Below, piece by piece: positions 14,177-22,102 of a stretch of DNA of 23,628 bases (position 1 is its first letter; each line of letters opens with the position of its first letter). The notes under the pieces were generated by a model that was given only the letters and a program-made list of their open reading frames with translations, made no database searches and was not told the DNA's origin. A program made the position numbers and the translations under genes. Source of the stretch: Alphaproteobacteria bacterium UBA3002 (lineage in GTDB: Bacteria; Pseudomonadota; Alphaproteobacteria; Rickettsiales; UBA3002). Location: contig DDZS01000039.1 of the NCBI GenBank assembly GCA_002346425.1, positions 1 through 23,628 of the forward strand, in the 5' to 3' direction.

Positions 14177-16039
14177 ATGATTATTCTCAGCAAGAAGCCA
14201 TCGCTTTACCGGGACTTTGCCATTCTGTCCGTGATTATTCTGGTGGTGATGCTGGGTGTATCCGTCTGGATCACGTGGAAAACCTATAACGCGCATTCGC
14301 AAGATGTTATTGAGCGCCTACATAATGCAGGCGTGCGCATAGATCGCGCCATGATCATCGAGATCGAAAAAGCGTCTTATTTGTTAGAGTCGATTGCAAG
14401 GCAACTCGCGGTGCAGCCGCCGGAAGATCTGGAAAAGGCCATGGAGACCATGCGGCGCCTGCAAAACACAAAAGATGCTAAAGAGCTGGAGTTTTTCCGT
14501 ATCGATGAAAATCAGCGGGCAATCCTTAGTTCGACGTTAGGCGAATTGCCGCAACCGGTCGATCTGTCGGATCGGGATTATGTGAAACGCGCGATTACCT
14601 CGCCATGGAAAGTGCAGATTGGCCCTCCGGTCGAAGGGCGTTTGACCAACAACTGGGCAATCACTGCAGCAATAGGGATGGTAAATGAGGAGAATGATTA
14701 TATCGGAGCGGTGGGGGTTTCTATTCCTGTCTCCACACTGTCTCAAGCTATCTATAACGTCATTGCCAAAGAGCATATTTATTTCGCTGTGACTACTGAA
14801 GGGCTAACGTTGCTGACAGAGTCTCCCAATCGTGAGGGTTTTTTCTCCAGTCAGTTCAATCCTGTACGTTTGAATGACCTGATTACGGAAAAGAAAGAAG
14901 ACGGCGTTTATCATAGCCCGTCGCTCTTTCATCTAAATAGCATGTTCACCTATTATGAGTATTCCTCGCAATACCCGTATATACTGTTTTTAGGCTACGA
15001 TCCTGAAAGTAGCCGAAATGCCGTATTGTCTTTGCTCTTTCCGCGGTTGCTCCAACTCTTGGTCATCGCTGGATTTTTAATCCTGATACTTTGGGTGGTA
15101 CGTAAACGTATTATTCGCCCCGTTTGGCTGCTTGCAGAACATACGCGCGAAATTATGCGTAGTGGCAAATTCGAGCACGATCCTGGTAATGATCCGAGCG
15201 AAATCGTCGAGCTATCAAATGCCATACGGCAGTTGTCGCATTACTTTGAAGAGCAAAAACGCATCGAATCGGAGCTGAGTCTTAAAAACCGGGAATTAAA
15301 TAAGATCCGGGAGGCAGCGGAAATAACCAATCGTGTGAAGGCGGATTTCTTTGAGCAAGTTGGCACGGCGTTGAACCAACCCGCCCAGTTGATTCGGGAA
15401 TATGCTGAATCGTTGCGCAGTGAGTTATTTGGGCCGTTGGGAAACTCTAAATATAAAGACGTCGCAGTGTCGATTCAAAATGAAACGGAGACCATCACCG
15501 ACATTTTAGAAGACATTCGGGTGATATCAAAAGCCGAGTCCGGCCTCTTAAGTTTAAACGACGCGCCGCTCGATATGCAGTTTGTGATAAAAAAATGTTT
15601 GCGACTGTTGCGCGATAATCCCAGTTTTCAGCATGTGGAAATTATCAGCGATATTCCCGATGATTTGCCGCGCTTAAAAGCCGACGAACTGCGCGTAAAA
15701 CAAGTGTTATTAAACTTGCTGACCTGCGCCGCACGTTTATGCGAATCGGAAGATGTGATCCGAATTGTCGGGCGTACGCGGCAAGGACAGCTGATCATCG
15801 AAATGGCGTTTACTCCTGCCGGCGATCAGGCCGCACCACTGGCAACGGGACTTGGTAGCAGCGTGCAATCGCGGACAATTCGTTCGACTGATCTAGCGGC
15901 TGGCAGTGCGTCTTTCGGCTTGGGTTTTGCGTTAAGTCAATTGATTATCTCGATGCATGAAGGCGAGATCGCGGTTAAAAATATGCCGGATCGTTCCGTC
16001 AAACTGGAGATTGTGTTCCCGCAGAAGCGTGTCGTCTGA
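14177..16039 (+). CDS. Membrane sensor histidine-kinase homologue, probably inactive (pseudokinase)
   Basis: The 620-residue protein has a transmembrane helix (about 13-34), a large extracytoplasmic double-Cache-like sensor (about 38-280, with VDLSDRDYVKRAI, QIGPPVEGRLTNNW and IGAVGVSIPVSTL), a second helix (about 286-308), a HAMP-like linker, a short coiled coil (350-385) and a kinase-like core. The dimerisation helix aligns with the usual F-x-x-x-S-H-E-L-R-T-P pattern but reads FFEQVGTALNQP, so Thr397 replaces the phospho-acceptor His. In the N-box, Cys517 (NLLTCAARL) replaces the Mg-ATP Asn, and no DxGxG G1 box is seen, whereas GLGFALSQLI (581-590) keeps the G2 shape. It probably signals without autophosphorylation, or is decaying, although the frame is intact. 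No response regulator is nearby. Confidence 0.85.
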   Translation: MIILSKKPSLYRDFAILSVIILVVMLGVSVWITWKTYNAHSQDVIERLHNAGVRIDRAMIIEIEKASYLLESIARQLAVQPPEDLEKAMETMRRLQNTKDAKELEFFRIDENQRAILSSTLGELPQPVDLSDRDYVKRAITSPWKVQIGPPVEGRLTNNWAITAAIGMVNEENDYIGAVGVSIPVSTLSQAIYNVIAKEHIYFAVTTEGLTLLTESPNREGFFSSQFNPVRLNDLITEKKEDGVYHSPSLFHLNSMFTYYEYSSQYPYILFLGYDPESSRNAVLSLLFPRLLQLLVIAGFLILILWVVRKRIIRPVWLLAEHTREIMRSGKFEHDPGNDPSEIVELSNAIRQLSHYFEEQKRIESELSLKNRELNKIREAAEITNRVKADFFEQVGTALNQPAQLIREYAESLRSELFGPLGNSKYKDVAVSIQNETETITDILEDIRVISKAESGLLSLNDAPLDMQFVIKKCLRLLRDNPSFQHVEIISDIPDDLPRLKADELRVKQVLLNLLTCAARLCESEDVIRIVGRTRQGQLIIEMAFTPAGDQAAPLATGLGSSVQSRTIRSTDLAAGSASFGLGFALSQLIISMHEGEIAVKNMPDRSVKLEIVFPQKRVV

Positions 16040-16131
16040 TCTGCATCACTTCGAGACGAAAAAAAGAAAACTTGGCAGTAAGCAGCATTTGCTCACTGGA
16101 CGGAGGCAGGTTCCTGCACTACACTTAAGAC

Positions 16132-17382
16132 ATGAGTAAGAGCAAAGATAATAAAAATACCCGCTACTGTTCTTTCTGCGGAAAGAGTGAGCACGAAGTT
16201 CGCAAACTGATCGCCGGGCCGACCGTCTTCATCTGTGATGAATGCGTCGAATTATGCGTCGATATTATTCGCACCGCTGACAAGGGCGCTGTGCAGCCTG
16301 AAGGTGATGAAGTTGCGACACCGAAAGAAATTGAAAAATTCCTGGATGATTATGTAATCGGCCAGCGAACCGCGAAGCGTGTGCTGGCGGTGGCGGTGCA
16401 TAACCATTACAAGCGCATCGCGCTCATGGAAAAAGGCGGCGATGTTGAGCTGTCGAAATCCAATATTCTCGTCGTCGGCCCGACGGGCTGCGGTAAAACG
16501 CTCTTAGCCCAAACGCTGGCGCGTATTCTCGATGTGCCCTTCACCATGGCGGATGCGACGACGCTGACCGAAGCGGGCTATGTGGGTGAAGACGTGGAAA
16601 ATATTATTCTGCGCTTGTTGCAAGCGTCGGATTATAACGTGGACCGCGCGCAACGCGGGATTGTGTATATTGATGAAGTCGACAAAATTTCACGCAAGTC
16701 TGAAAACCCGTCTATCACCCGTGACGTGTCCGGGGAGGGTGTGCAGCAGGCATTGCTGAAATTGATGGAAGGTACCGTAGCGAGCGTTCCGCCTCAGGGT
16801 GGCCGCAAACATCCGCAACAGGAATTCCTGCAAGTCGATACTTCCAACATTCTGTTCATCTGCGGCGGTGCATTCGCTGGTATTGAAAAGGTGATTGCCA
16901 CACGTGGTAAAGGCTCCGCGATTGGTTTTGGTGCCGATGTGCGCAGCGAAGAAATTGCCGATGTGGGCGAAACTTTAAAAGCTTTGCAGCCGGAAGACTT
17001 GATGAAATTCGGTCTGATCCCGGAATTCATTGGCCGTCTGCCAGTAATTGCGACGTTGGAAAATCTGGATGAAGAAGCGTTGATCCGTATTTTGACGCAG
17101 CCGAAAAACGCGCTGATCAAACAGTATAAGAAACTCTTCGATATGGAAGATGTGGATCTGCAATTCACGGATGATGCAATGACTGAAATTGCCAAGCTGG
17201 CTATCAAGCGCAAAACTGGCGCTCGTGGCTTGCGCGCAATCATGGAAGAACTGTTGCTTAATCTGATGTACGACATTCCGGGCCGTGAAGACGTCTCTGA
17301 AGTGGTGATCAATGGCGAAGTGGTGCGTGGCGAAGCTGAGCCATTGGTGGGTCTGCAAAAGAAAAAAGCCGAAAAGGCCTAA
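16132..17382 (+). CDS. clpX: ATP-dependent Clp protease ATP-binding subunit ClpX
   Basis: ClpX is the hexameric AAA+ unfoldase that feeds proteins into ClpP; in alphaproteobacteria ClpXP removes cell-cycle regulators including CtrA. The 416-residue protein has the N-terminal zinc-binding domain (Cys13, Cys16, Cys35, Cys38), Walker A GPTGCGKT (115-122), the pore loop GYVGEDVE, Walker B IVYIDEVDKI, the RKH loop (GGRKHPQQEF), sensor and box motifs (LIPEFIGRLPVIATLE) and sensor 2 GARGLRAIMEE. Length is standard. It is separated from clpP by 4.9 kb and two terminators, so it needs its own promoter in the 92-nt gap after the sensor gene or within that gene. Confidence 0.97.
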   Translation: MSKSKDNKNTRYCSFCGKSEHEVRKLIAGPTVFICDECVELCVDIIRTADKGAVQPEGDEVATPKEIEKFLDDYVIGQRTAKRVLAVAVHNHYKRIALMEKGGDVELSKSNILVVGPTGCGKTLLAQTLARILDVPFTMADATTLTEAGYVGEDVENIILRLLQASDYNVDRAQRGIVYIDEVDKISRKSENPSITRDVSGEGVQQALLKLMEGTVASVPPQGGRKHPQQEFLQVDTSNILFICGGAFAGIEKVIATRGKGSAIGFGADVRSEEIADVGETLKALQPEDLMKFGLIPEFIGRLPVIATLENLDEEALIRILTQPKNALIKQYKKLFDMEDVDLQFTDDAMTEIAKLAIKRKTGARGLRAIMEELLLNLMYDIPGREDVSEVVINGEVVRGEAEPLVGLQKKKAEKA

Positions 17383-17388
17383 GCCGAT

Positions 17389-17547
17389 ATGATTCCACGT
17401 CGGGTTAAAATTTTCGTTTTAGCGATGGTTTTGTTGGTTGTTTCCGTGACATTACTTTGGGTTTCGTTTCAGGAACCGGGCTATAGCGGCAATTCGGTCA
17501 CGATGGAAATCGACGCAGCGCCCTATACATCCCCAGCCACAAAATAA
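17389..17547 (+). CDS. Small single-span membrane protein (52 residues)
   Basis: A short frame starts 6 nt after the clpX stop and is preceded by AAAAGG in the end of clpX. The product begins with a basic cap (MIPRRVK), has one hydrophobic helix (IFVLAMVLLVVSVTLLWVSF, residues 8-27), and a short polar tail with Pro, Gly and Thr. Positive residues first suggest an N-in, C-out membrane anchor. Spacing implies co-translation with clpX. I do not recognise it. The topology and ribosome site support a real gene more than chance does, but no family supports it. Confidence 0.55.
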   Translation: MIPRRVKIFVLAMVLLVVSVTLLWVSFQEPGYSGNSVTMEIDAAPYTSPATK

Positions 17548-17600
17548 GCCGCATTTCTGCTTGCTTGCGCGAGGCAGCTGCGCTACATCGGTGCCTGAGT

Positions 17601-17676
17601 GGTCGATTAGCTCAGTTGGTAGAGCAAGGGATTGAAAATCCCTGTGTCCTTGGTTCGAGTCCGAGATCGACCACCA
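17601..17676 (+). tRNA. tRNA-Phe(GAA)
   Basis: A full cloverleaf is visible: acceptor GGTCGAT/ATCGACC, D-arm AGCTCAGTTGGTAGAGC, anticodon stem AGGGA/TCCCT around loop TTGAAAA (anticodon GAA), and T-arm CTTGG-TTCGAGT-CCGAG. Discriminator A and an encoded CCA (17674-17676) complete the gene. Confidence 0.97.
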
Positions 17677-17685
17677 TCATCTCAC

Positions 17686-17702
17686 GCCTCTAAAATAGAG
17701 GC
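17686..17702. other. Short hairpin after tRNA-Phe
   Basis: GCCTCTA-AAA-TAGAGGC forms a perfect 7-bp stem between the tRNA and the stop of the leftward metal transporter gene. Only a weak T-rich stretch follows (AATTATTG), so it may be a poor terminator for the tRNA transcript. Confidence 0.4.
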
Positions 17703-17704
17703 AA

Positions 17705-18391
17705 TTATTGTAACAGCATGACCATCACCACGCCAAGCGCGGCGGCAATTCCAGATAAATTGTGGTCTTGGTGGAAAGCGGTCGGGAATACTTCTGTGGC
17801 GAGTGAGGCGATCACCGCGCCAGCTGCGAGGCAGCGCACAGCAGCCAGACTTTTATCACTCGCAGTATCCATAAGATAATATCCCGCGATGGCGGCTAAG
17901 CTTAATATGATCGCAGTCGCCGTCCACAACGTGATGATCCGCCGATTGCTCATGCCGTCGGATTTCATCTCTTTGGCGCCTCCGGCAGCTTCGGGCAGAT
18001 TCGATAAAAAAATCGAGCAGGCCAGCGCCAACACCTCATGAAAACCGGCGCCGATTAATGCCACGCCAAGCGCTAGATTTTCCGGGATACCATCCATCGC
18101 AATTGCGGCTAATAATCCGCCGCCCTGGCTGGATTGAAAGCGCGTGTCGATGATATAATTCGCGATTGAAAATAAAGCCGCGCCAGCCAATAGCCAGACA
18201 GCAACCCATGTCATACTTGTTGCTTCTTTAGAAGGTAACACCAATTCGGTTGTGGTCGATAAAAGAAGCGCACCCCCAGCCAATGCCAGAATAAACCCTT
18301 CCGTGCCTTTGCTCATGCGGCCATAGACGCCCCACAAAACCCCCACTATTAACGCAGCGGAGACAACGAAGACGGTAATGATAAGGGTCAT
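17705..18391 (-). CDS. ZIP family metal transporter
   Basis: ZIP proteins move divalent metals, usually Zn2+ or Fe2+, into the cytoplasm. The 228-residue protein has seven or eight hydrophobic segments. The metal-site helices read AMDGIPENLALGVAL and FLSNLPEAAGGAKEM, the DGIPE...SNLPE variant of the HNxPEG helices found in a subgroup of bacterial ZIP proteins, with Asp, Glu and Asn as likely ligands. The characteristic cytoplasmic His-rich loop is missing. It starts 8 nt after the fdxA stop on the same strand, so the two are probably one transcript. Pairing with a ferredoxin gene hints at iron or zinc homeostasis, but no Fur or Zur box was identified. Confidence 0.85.
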   Translation of the reverse strand: MTLIITVFVVSAALIVGVLWGVYGRMSKGTEGFILALAGGALLLSTTTELVLPSKEATSMTWVAVWLLAGAALFSIANYIIDTRFQSSQGGGLLAAIAMDGIPENLALGVALIGAGFHEVLALACSIFLSNLPEAAGGAKEMKSDGMSNRRIITLWTATAIILSLAAIAGYYLMDTASDKSLAAVRCLAAGAVIASLATEVFPTAFHQDHNLSGIAAALGVVMVMLLQ

Positions 18392-18399
18392 TTCAGGCT

Positions 18400-18735
18400 C
18401 TAATCGCCGTCACCGGGATTCGGGCTAAAGTCACTTTCGAACTTATTGGGCTTGTCTTTAAAGTCTTCTGCTTCTGGCAGCGCAGCTTTTTGCTGCGTTA
18501 TGTTTGGCCATTTCAGGGCATATTCGCGGTTCACTTCAATCCAGTTGATCAGCTCTTCCGATTCGGGTTTGATCGCTTCAATCGGGCATTCCGGTTCGCA
18601 GACCCCGCAATCGATGCATTCGTCTGGATGTATCACCAACATGTTTTCACCCTCATAGAAACAATCCACAGGGCACACTTCCACGCAGTCAGTGTATTTG
18701 CATTTGATGCAATTATCGGTCACCACAAAGGTCAT
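18400..18735 (-). CDS. fdxA: Ferredoxin FdxA (7Fe/8Fe type)
   Basis: This small cytoplasmic electron carrier has two cluster-binding segments near the N-terminus: Cys9, Cys12, Cys17 and Cys21 (CIKCKYTDCVEVCPVDC), and Cys40, Cys43, Cys46 and Cys50 (CIDCGVCEPECP). The CxxCxxxxCxxxCP spacing of the first set is that of [3Fe-4S]/[4Fe-4S] ferredoxins. The 111-residue length and the C-terminal FSPNPGDGD are typical of alphaproteobacterial FdxA. I chose the ATG giving MTFVVTDNC, since the frame upstream (to 18771) is not family-like. The start lies only 17 nt from the divergent mazG start. Confidence 0.95.
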   Translation of the reverse strand: MTFVVTDNCIKCKYTDCVEVCPVDCFYEGENMLVIHPDECIDCGVCEPECPIEAIKPESEELINWIEVNREYALKWPNITQQKAALPEAEDFKDKPNKFESDFSPNPGDGD

Positions 18736-18752
18736 GCGGGAGGTTCTAGCCA

Positions 18753-19532
18753 ATGAGTAATCAAAAAGCAATGGCTACGGCGATTGATCAGTTGCTGGAA
18801 GTCATGCAAGCCTTGCGCACGCCGGAGACCGGATGCCCGTGGGATCTGGAGCAGGATTTTGCCTCTATCCGTCATTACGCGCTGGAAGAGGCGTATGAAG
18901 TCGTCGATGCGATTGAGCGCAACGACATGCGTGATCTGAAAGAAGAGTTGGGGGATTTGTTGCTGCAAGTCGTCTTTCACGCGCAAATGGCAAAAGAGCA
19001 GGGGCTTTTCACCTTTAATGATGTGGCGCAGGGAATCGCTGCCAAAATGATCCGCCGCCATCCGCATGTATTTGGGGAAACCACTATCATCGATGGGCAG
19101 GATGTGCATGCAAACTGGGAAGTGATTAAAGCCGAGGAGCGGCAGGAAAAGGGCAAAGACGATAGTTTGCTCGCGGATATTCCGCACGCCTTTCCCTCAT
19201 TGCTACGGGCTGTAAAGCTACAGAAACGTGCTGCGAAAATCGGCTTCGACTGGCCGGATACTGAGCCGGTATACGATAAAATTAATGAAGAAATTGATGA
19301 GGTCAAAACGGCCACCAATCAAGCCGAGCGTGAAGAAGAAATTGGCGATTTACTGTTTGTTGTGGCCAATCTGGCGCGGCATTTCAAGGTTGACCCTGAA
19401 GCGGCGTTACGGGCGGCCAACCAAAAATTTGAAACGCGCTTTCGGCATATGGAATCGCAGGGCCTGAATGATCAGATGGATTTAGAAGCGATGGAAGAAC
19501 TCTGGCAGCACGCGAAACACGCCGAAGGTTAG
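18753..19532 (+). CDS. mazG: Nucleoside triphosphate pyrophosphohydrolase MazG
   Basis: MazG hydrolyses NTPs and dNTPs to monophosphates and pyrophosphate, cleaning the pool and, in E. coli, influencing ppGpp levels. The 259-residue protein has the two tandem MazG domains: the first opens with GCPWDLEQDFASIRHYALEEAYEVVDAI and carries the EExxE...ExxD metal motif (EEAYE, then EELGD), and the second contains the matching EEIDEV and EEIGDLLFVVANLARH. The internal KRAAKIGFDWPD is also family-typical. GGGAGG lies 8 nt before the ATG at 18753, and a second ATG at 18771 is possible. The gene ends exactly where the convergent TPR gene ends, with no bases between stops. Confidence 0.96.
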   Translation: MSNQKAMATAIDQLLEVMQALRTPETGCPWDLEQDFASIRHYALEEAYEVVDAIERNDMRDLKEELGDLLLQVVFHAQMAKEQGLFTFNDVAQGIAAKMIRRHPHVFGETTIIDGQDVHANWEVIKAEERQEKGKDDSLLADIPHAFPSLLRAVKLQKRAAKIGFDWPDTEPVYDKINEEIDEVKTATNQAEREEEIGDLLFVVANLARHFKVDPEAALRAANQKFETRFRHMESQGLNDQMDLEAMEELWQHAKHAEG

Positions 19533-20459
19533 TTACTGAATTTTAATCCGCTTACCAGGCTCTGATGGTCCCGCTGTTTTTTCTTCGCGCGCGATGATTT
19601 CCAGATTTTTCCATGCGCGCTCATAGTAGATCGGGCTACCGCTCAGCGCCATATTCAAATAGCTTTTCGCCAGCTCCTGATCATTCGCCAGATGCGCATA
19701 GAAACCCATATTGTTTTCGAGCGATCCGGCAGGAAGGTGCCGCTCAGCAATCCGCTCCGCTTGCGCCATATTGCCCATGATGCCATAGACCAGCGCCAGA
19801 TTTAATTCAATTTGTTCAACCTGTCCGGGATCGGCTTTGCCCGCGGCTTCTTGCAACAACTGCACTGCCGAATCATATTGGCGTTGCGATGCGTACACCA
19901 ATCCGAGATTATTAATCACAGAAGGGTTGTCCGGGTAATATTTCACAGCTTCCTGTAAATAGCGTACCGATTCGGTAGGCATATTTTTGATCGCAAATAA
20001 AATCCCCAGCGCATTCAGTGTACGCCAGCGTTTCGGGTCGCGCTGAACGATGCGTTCAAAAATCTTTCCCGCTTCCTGCGTTTTGCCATCTGCCATTAAC
20101 GCCAGTGCTTTACCCTCATACGCATCCAAATGGCCCGGATGCATTTCAATCACTTTATCGTATACGGGAACGGATTCTGCATAAGCGCGGTCACGGCGCA
20201 TGGATTCGGCCAAACCTAACCAGTAACGCGCTTCATTCGGGTCTTTATCGGCCAGCTGTTGATATAAGCCAGCGGCACGTCCGGCTTCTCCGGCAGACAA
20301 GGCTTCGAATGCATTTCGTTCTAACGATTCCTGAAAGGTCGCGACATCGGGACCTTCGAGTTTCGCAAATTCTTCATCGGGATTGTAAATGCCGCCCTTG
20401 TCCGCCTGTAAGTTACACGCGGCTAATAACAGTACGCTCGAAATCCATAGTAATCGCAT
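19533..20459 (-). CDS. TPR lipoprotein, TadD-like
   Basis: The 308-residue protein starts with a lipoprotein signal MRLLWISSVLLLAAC, whose lipobox LAAC puts the lipidated Cys at residue 15, so it should sit in a membrane facing the periplasm. From about residue 45 onward it is a run of TPR helices (AGLYQQLADKDPNEARYWLGLAESM, VIEMHPGHLDAYEGKALALM, AVKYYPDNPSVINNLGLVYAS). The C-terminal NNMGFYAHLANDQELAKSYL and AWKNLEII segments recall TadD, the Tad/Flp pilus assembly TPR lipoprotein, but no other tad gene is present, so it may be a general scaffold. The ATG at 20459 gives a perfect lipoprotein signal; the frame extends to 20549 without support. Confidence 0.82.
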   Translation of the reverse strand: MRLLWISSVLLLAACNLQADKGGIYNPDEEFAKLEGPDVATFQESLERNAFEALSAGEAGRAAGLYQQLADKDPNEARYWLGLAESMRRDRAYAESVPVYDKVIEMHPGHLDAYEGKALALMADGKTQEAGKIFERIVQRDPKRWRTLNALGILFAIKNMPTESVRYLQEAVKYYPDNPSVINNLGLVYASQRQYDSAVQLLQEAAGKADPGQVEQIELNLALVYGIMGNMAQAERIAERHLPAGSLENNMGFYAHLANDQELAKSYLNMALSGSPIYYERAWKNLEIIAREEKTAGPSEPGKRIKIQ

Positions 20460-20578
20460 ATCGGTGTCATAGCCTAAACGAAGCATCGCGGCAAAATAAA
20501 AGCAGCGTCGCGTGAGTAGGCCGCGTGCTTTACCGCTTTCCGGTAGCACTTTTACATCGGCAGTGCTACACCCCGGCC

Positions 20579-21790
20579 ATGAACCCGCCTCCCGCTCTTT
20601 CCATGCGCATTTCCGAATATGTGATTTTGATGGCGATGTTGATGTCGCTTGTGGCCTTATCTATCGATTCGATTCTGCCCGCGATGATCCTGATTGGGGA
20701 GGAGTTCGCGGTCGCCAACGCCAATGACATACAATATATCGTTAGCTTTTTATTCTTCGGCCTAACCCTCGGCCAGTTGGTCAGCGGCCCGTTATCCGAT
20801 ACTATCGGGCGCAAGCCGGTGCTTTATTGGGGTATTGCTTTTTTTATCCTCGGCAGCCTGATTTGCGCGTTTAGCCAGAATTATACCGTGATGCTAGCCG
20901 GGCGGTTTTTACAAGGCTTCGGCGTCGCCGCGCCGCGCATTTTGACCGTTTCAATCACGCGCGATTTGTTTGAAGGGCGCGAAATGGCCCGCATGATGTC
21001 GATCATCATGGGCGTGTTCATCTTCGTACCCGTGGTCGCTCCGGCAATCGGGCAGGGCATCCTACTCATCGGCAATTGGCACGCGATCTTCGCTGTATTG
21101 ATCCTGTGGGGCGTCATCGGCACGGCATGGGCGTATCGTCGATTGCCAGAAACCTTGCCGGTACAAGCGCGGCGACCGTTCAACGTGAAATCGATTGGCC
21201 GCGCCAGTCTGGAAGTCATGCGCCACCCCATCTCCCGCGGATATACCTTATGTGCCGGTTTTGTCTTCGCGTGCCTGATTGCGTTTATCTCGACGGCCGC
21301 GCAAATCTTTCAAGGCTACTATGAATTAGGGGAGCGCTTTCCGCTCTTCTTCGCGATGGGCGCGTTGTCGATCGGTGTGGCCTCCTTCACCAACTCGGCG
21401 ATCGTGCGCCGCTTCGGTATGCGCGCCATCACGCATTACGCGTTGCTGGCCATGTTGGCGATCGCAGTACTTACGCTAGTCGTCAATCACCTGCTGCAAA
21501 GCGATGGATTCCCACTAACACTGTTTATGGTCTTTCTGGTCACGAGTTTCTTTTGCTGCGGCTTATTATTCGGGAATATGAACGCGCTCGCGATGGAGCC
21601 GATGGGCCACATCGCCGGTGTCGCCTCAGCCATTATTGGGACCGTCTCGTCGCTCATCTCGTTGAGCATCGGCACCTTTATCGCGCAACATTATCATGAT
21701 TCGCCGCTGCCTATCGTTCTGGGTTTTGCCGCGATCAGTGTGATCAGTTTGCTTACCCAATGGCGCCTGCGGCACGAACCGCTAACCTGA
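20579..21790 (+). CDS. MFS multidrug exporter, Bcr/CflA type
   Basis: A 403-residue inner-membrane transporter with about 12 hydrophobic helices, expected to export drugs or metabolites by proton antiport. The first loop carries MFS motif A (SGPLSDTIGRKPVL). The first helix shows the D...P signature of the Bcr/CflA branch (LSIDSILPAM), and the fifth helix region reads IFVPVVAPAIGQ, resembling the branch's motif C. The ATG at 20579 (MNPPPALSM) or the one at 20603 (MRISEYVIL) could be the start. The frame extends upstream to 20525 but that part looks non-coding. It diverges from the TPR lipoprotein gene. The substrate cannot be read from the sequence. Confidence 0.9.
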   Translation: MNPPPALSMRISEYVILMAMLMSLVALSIDSILPAMILIGEEFAVANANDIQYIVSFLFFGLTLGQLVSGPLSDTIGRKPVLYWGIAFFILGSLICAFSQNYTVMLAGRFLQGFGVAAPRILTVSITRDLFEGREMARMMSIIMGVFIFVPVVAPAIGQGILLIGNWHAIFAVLILWGVIGTAWAYRRLPETLPVQARRPFNVKSIGRASLEVMRHPISRGYTLCAGFVFACLIAFISTAAQIFQGYYELGERFPLFFAMGALSIGVASFTNSAIVRRFGMRAITHYALLAMLAIAVLTLVVNHLLQSDGFPLTLFMVFLVTSFFCCGLLFGNMNALAMEPMGHIAGVASAIIGTVSSLISLSIGTFIAQHYHDSPLPIVLGFAAISVISLLTQWRLRHEPLT

Positions 21791-21848
21791 CTTTTTGCTT
21801 GTCAGCCCGCTATGATTTGCTAAACAGAAGCACCGATTACCCGGATAT

Positions 21849-21921
21849 GGGGCATTAGCTCAGTTGGTAGAGCGCTTCAATGGCATTGAAGAGGTCAACG
21901 GTTCGACTCCGTTATGCTCCA
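21849..21921 (+). tRNA. tRNA-Ala(GGC)
   Basis: The cloverleaf is complete: acceptor GGGGCAT/ATGCTCC with one G-U pair, D-arm AGCTCAGTTGGTAGAGC, anticodon stem CTTCA/TGAAG around loop ATGGCAT (anticodon GGC), T-arm with GGTTCGACTCC, and discriminator A. No CCA is encoded: the sequence continues GTCTTC. tRNA-Phe in the same window does encode CCA. Sequence character changes immediately downstream. Confidence 0.95.
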
Positions 21922-22102
21922 GTCTTCGTTCGACCTGGGAGGAGGCAGACGGAAGGTCCGACCCGGAGACGGGTCATGGCCTTCTGCAACCATCCGGGTT
22001 GGACCGGATTCCGGGAGGCCTTTCGTCTTTGAACAATGCGAATGGATTACCGGGACCTCGATCCTCTCCACGACCGGTACCCAAACACCACCTCTGACAT
22101 GA
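21922..22102 (+). other. Possible 3' remnant of an unknown gene after the tRNA
   Basis: Between the tRNA and rsfS one + frame is open to a TGA at 22100-22102, 6 nt before the rsfS start. Its translation (ending with ITGTSILSTTGTQTPPLT) could be the tail of the gene that originally preceded rsfS, cut off at the suspected junction. I recognise no family. It may equally be non-coding. Confidence 0.25.

Noticed and set aside
16794..17312. Minus-strand open frame of 172 codons inside clpX
   Set aside because: It is antisense to the conserved ClpX core, is Ser/Arg-rich without structure, and has no ribosome site.
21849..21921. tRNA-Ala as an attachment site for an integrated element
   Set aside because: No integrase, no repeated 3' tRNA fragment downstream and only housekeeping genes follow; an assembly join explains the change better.
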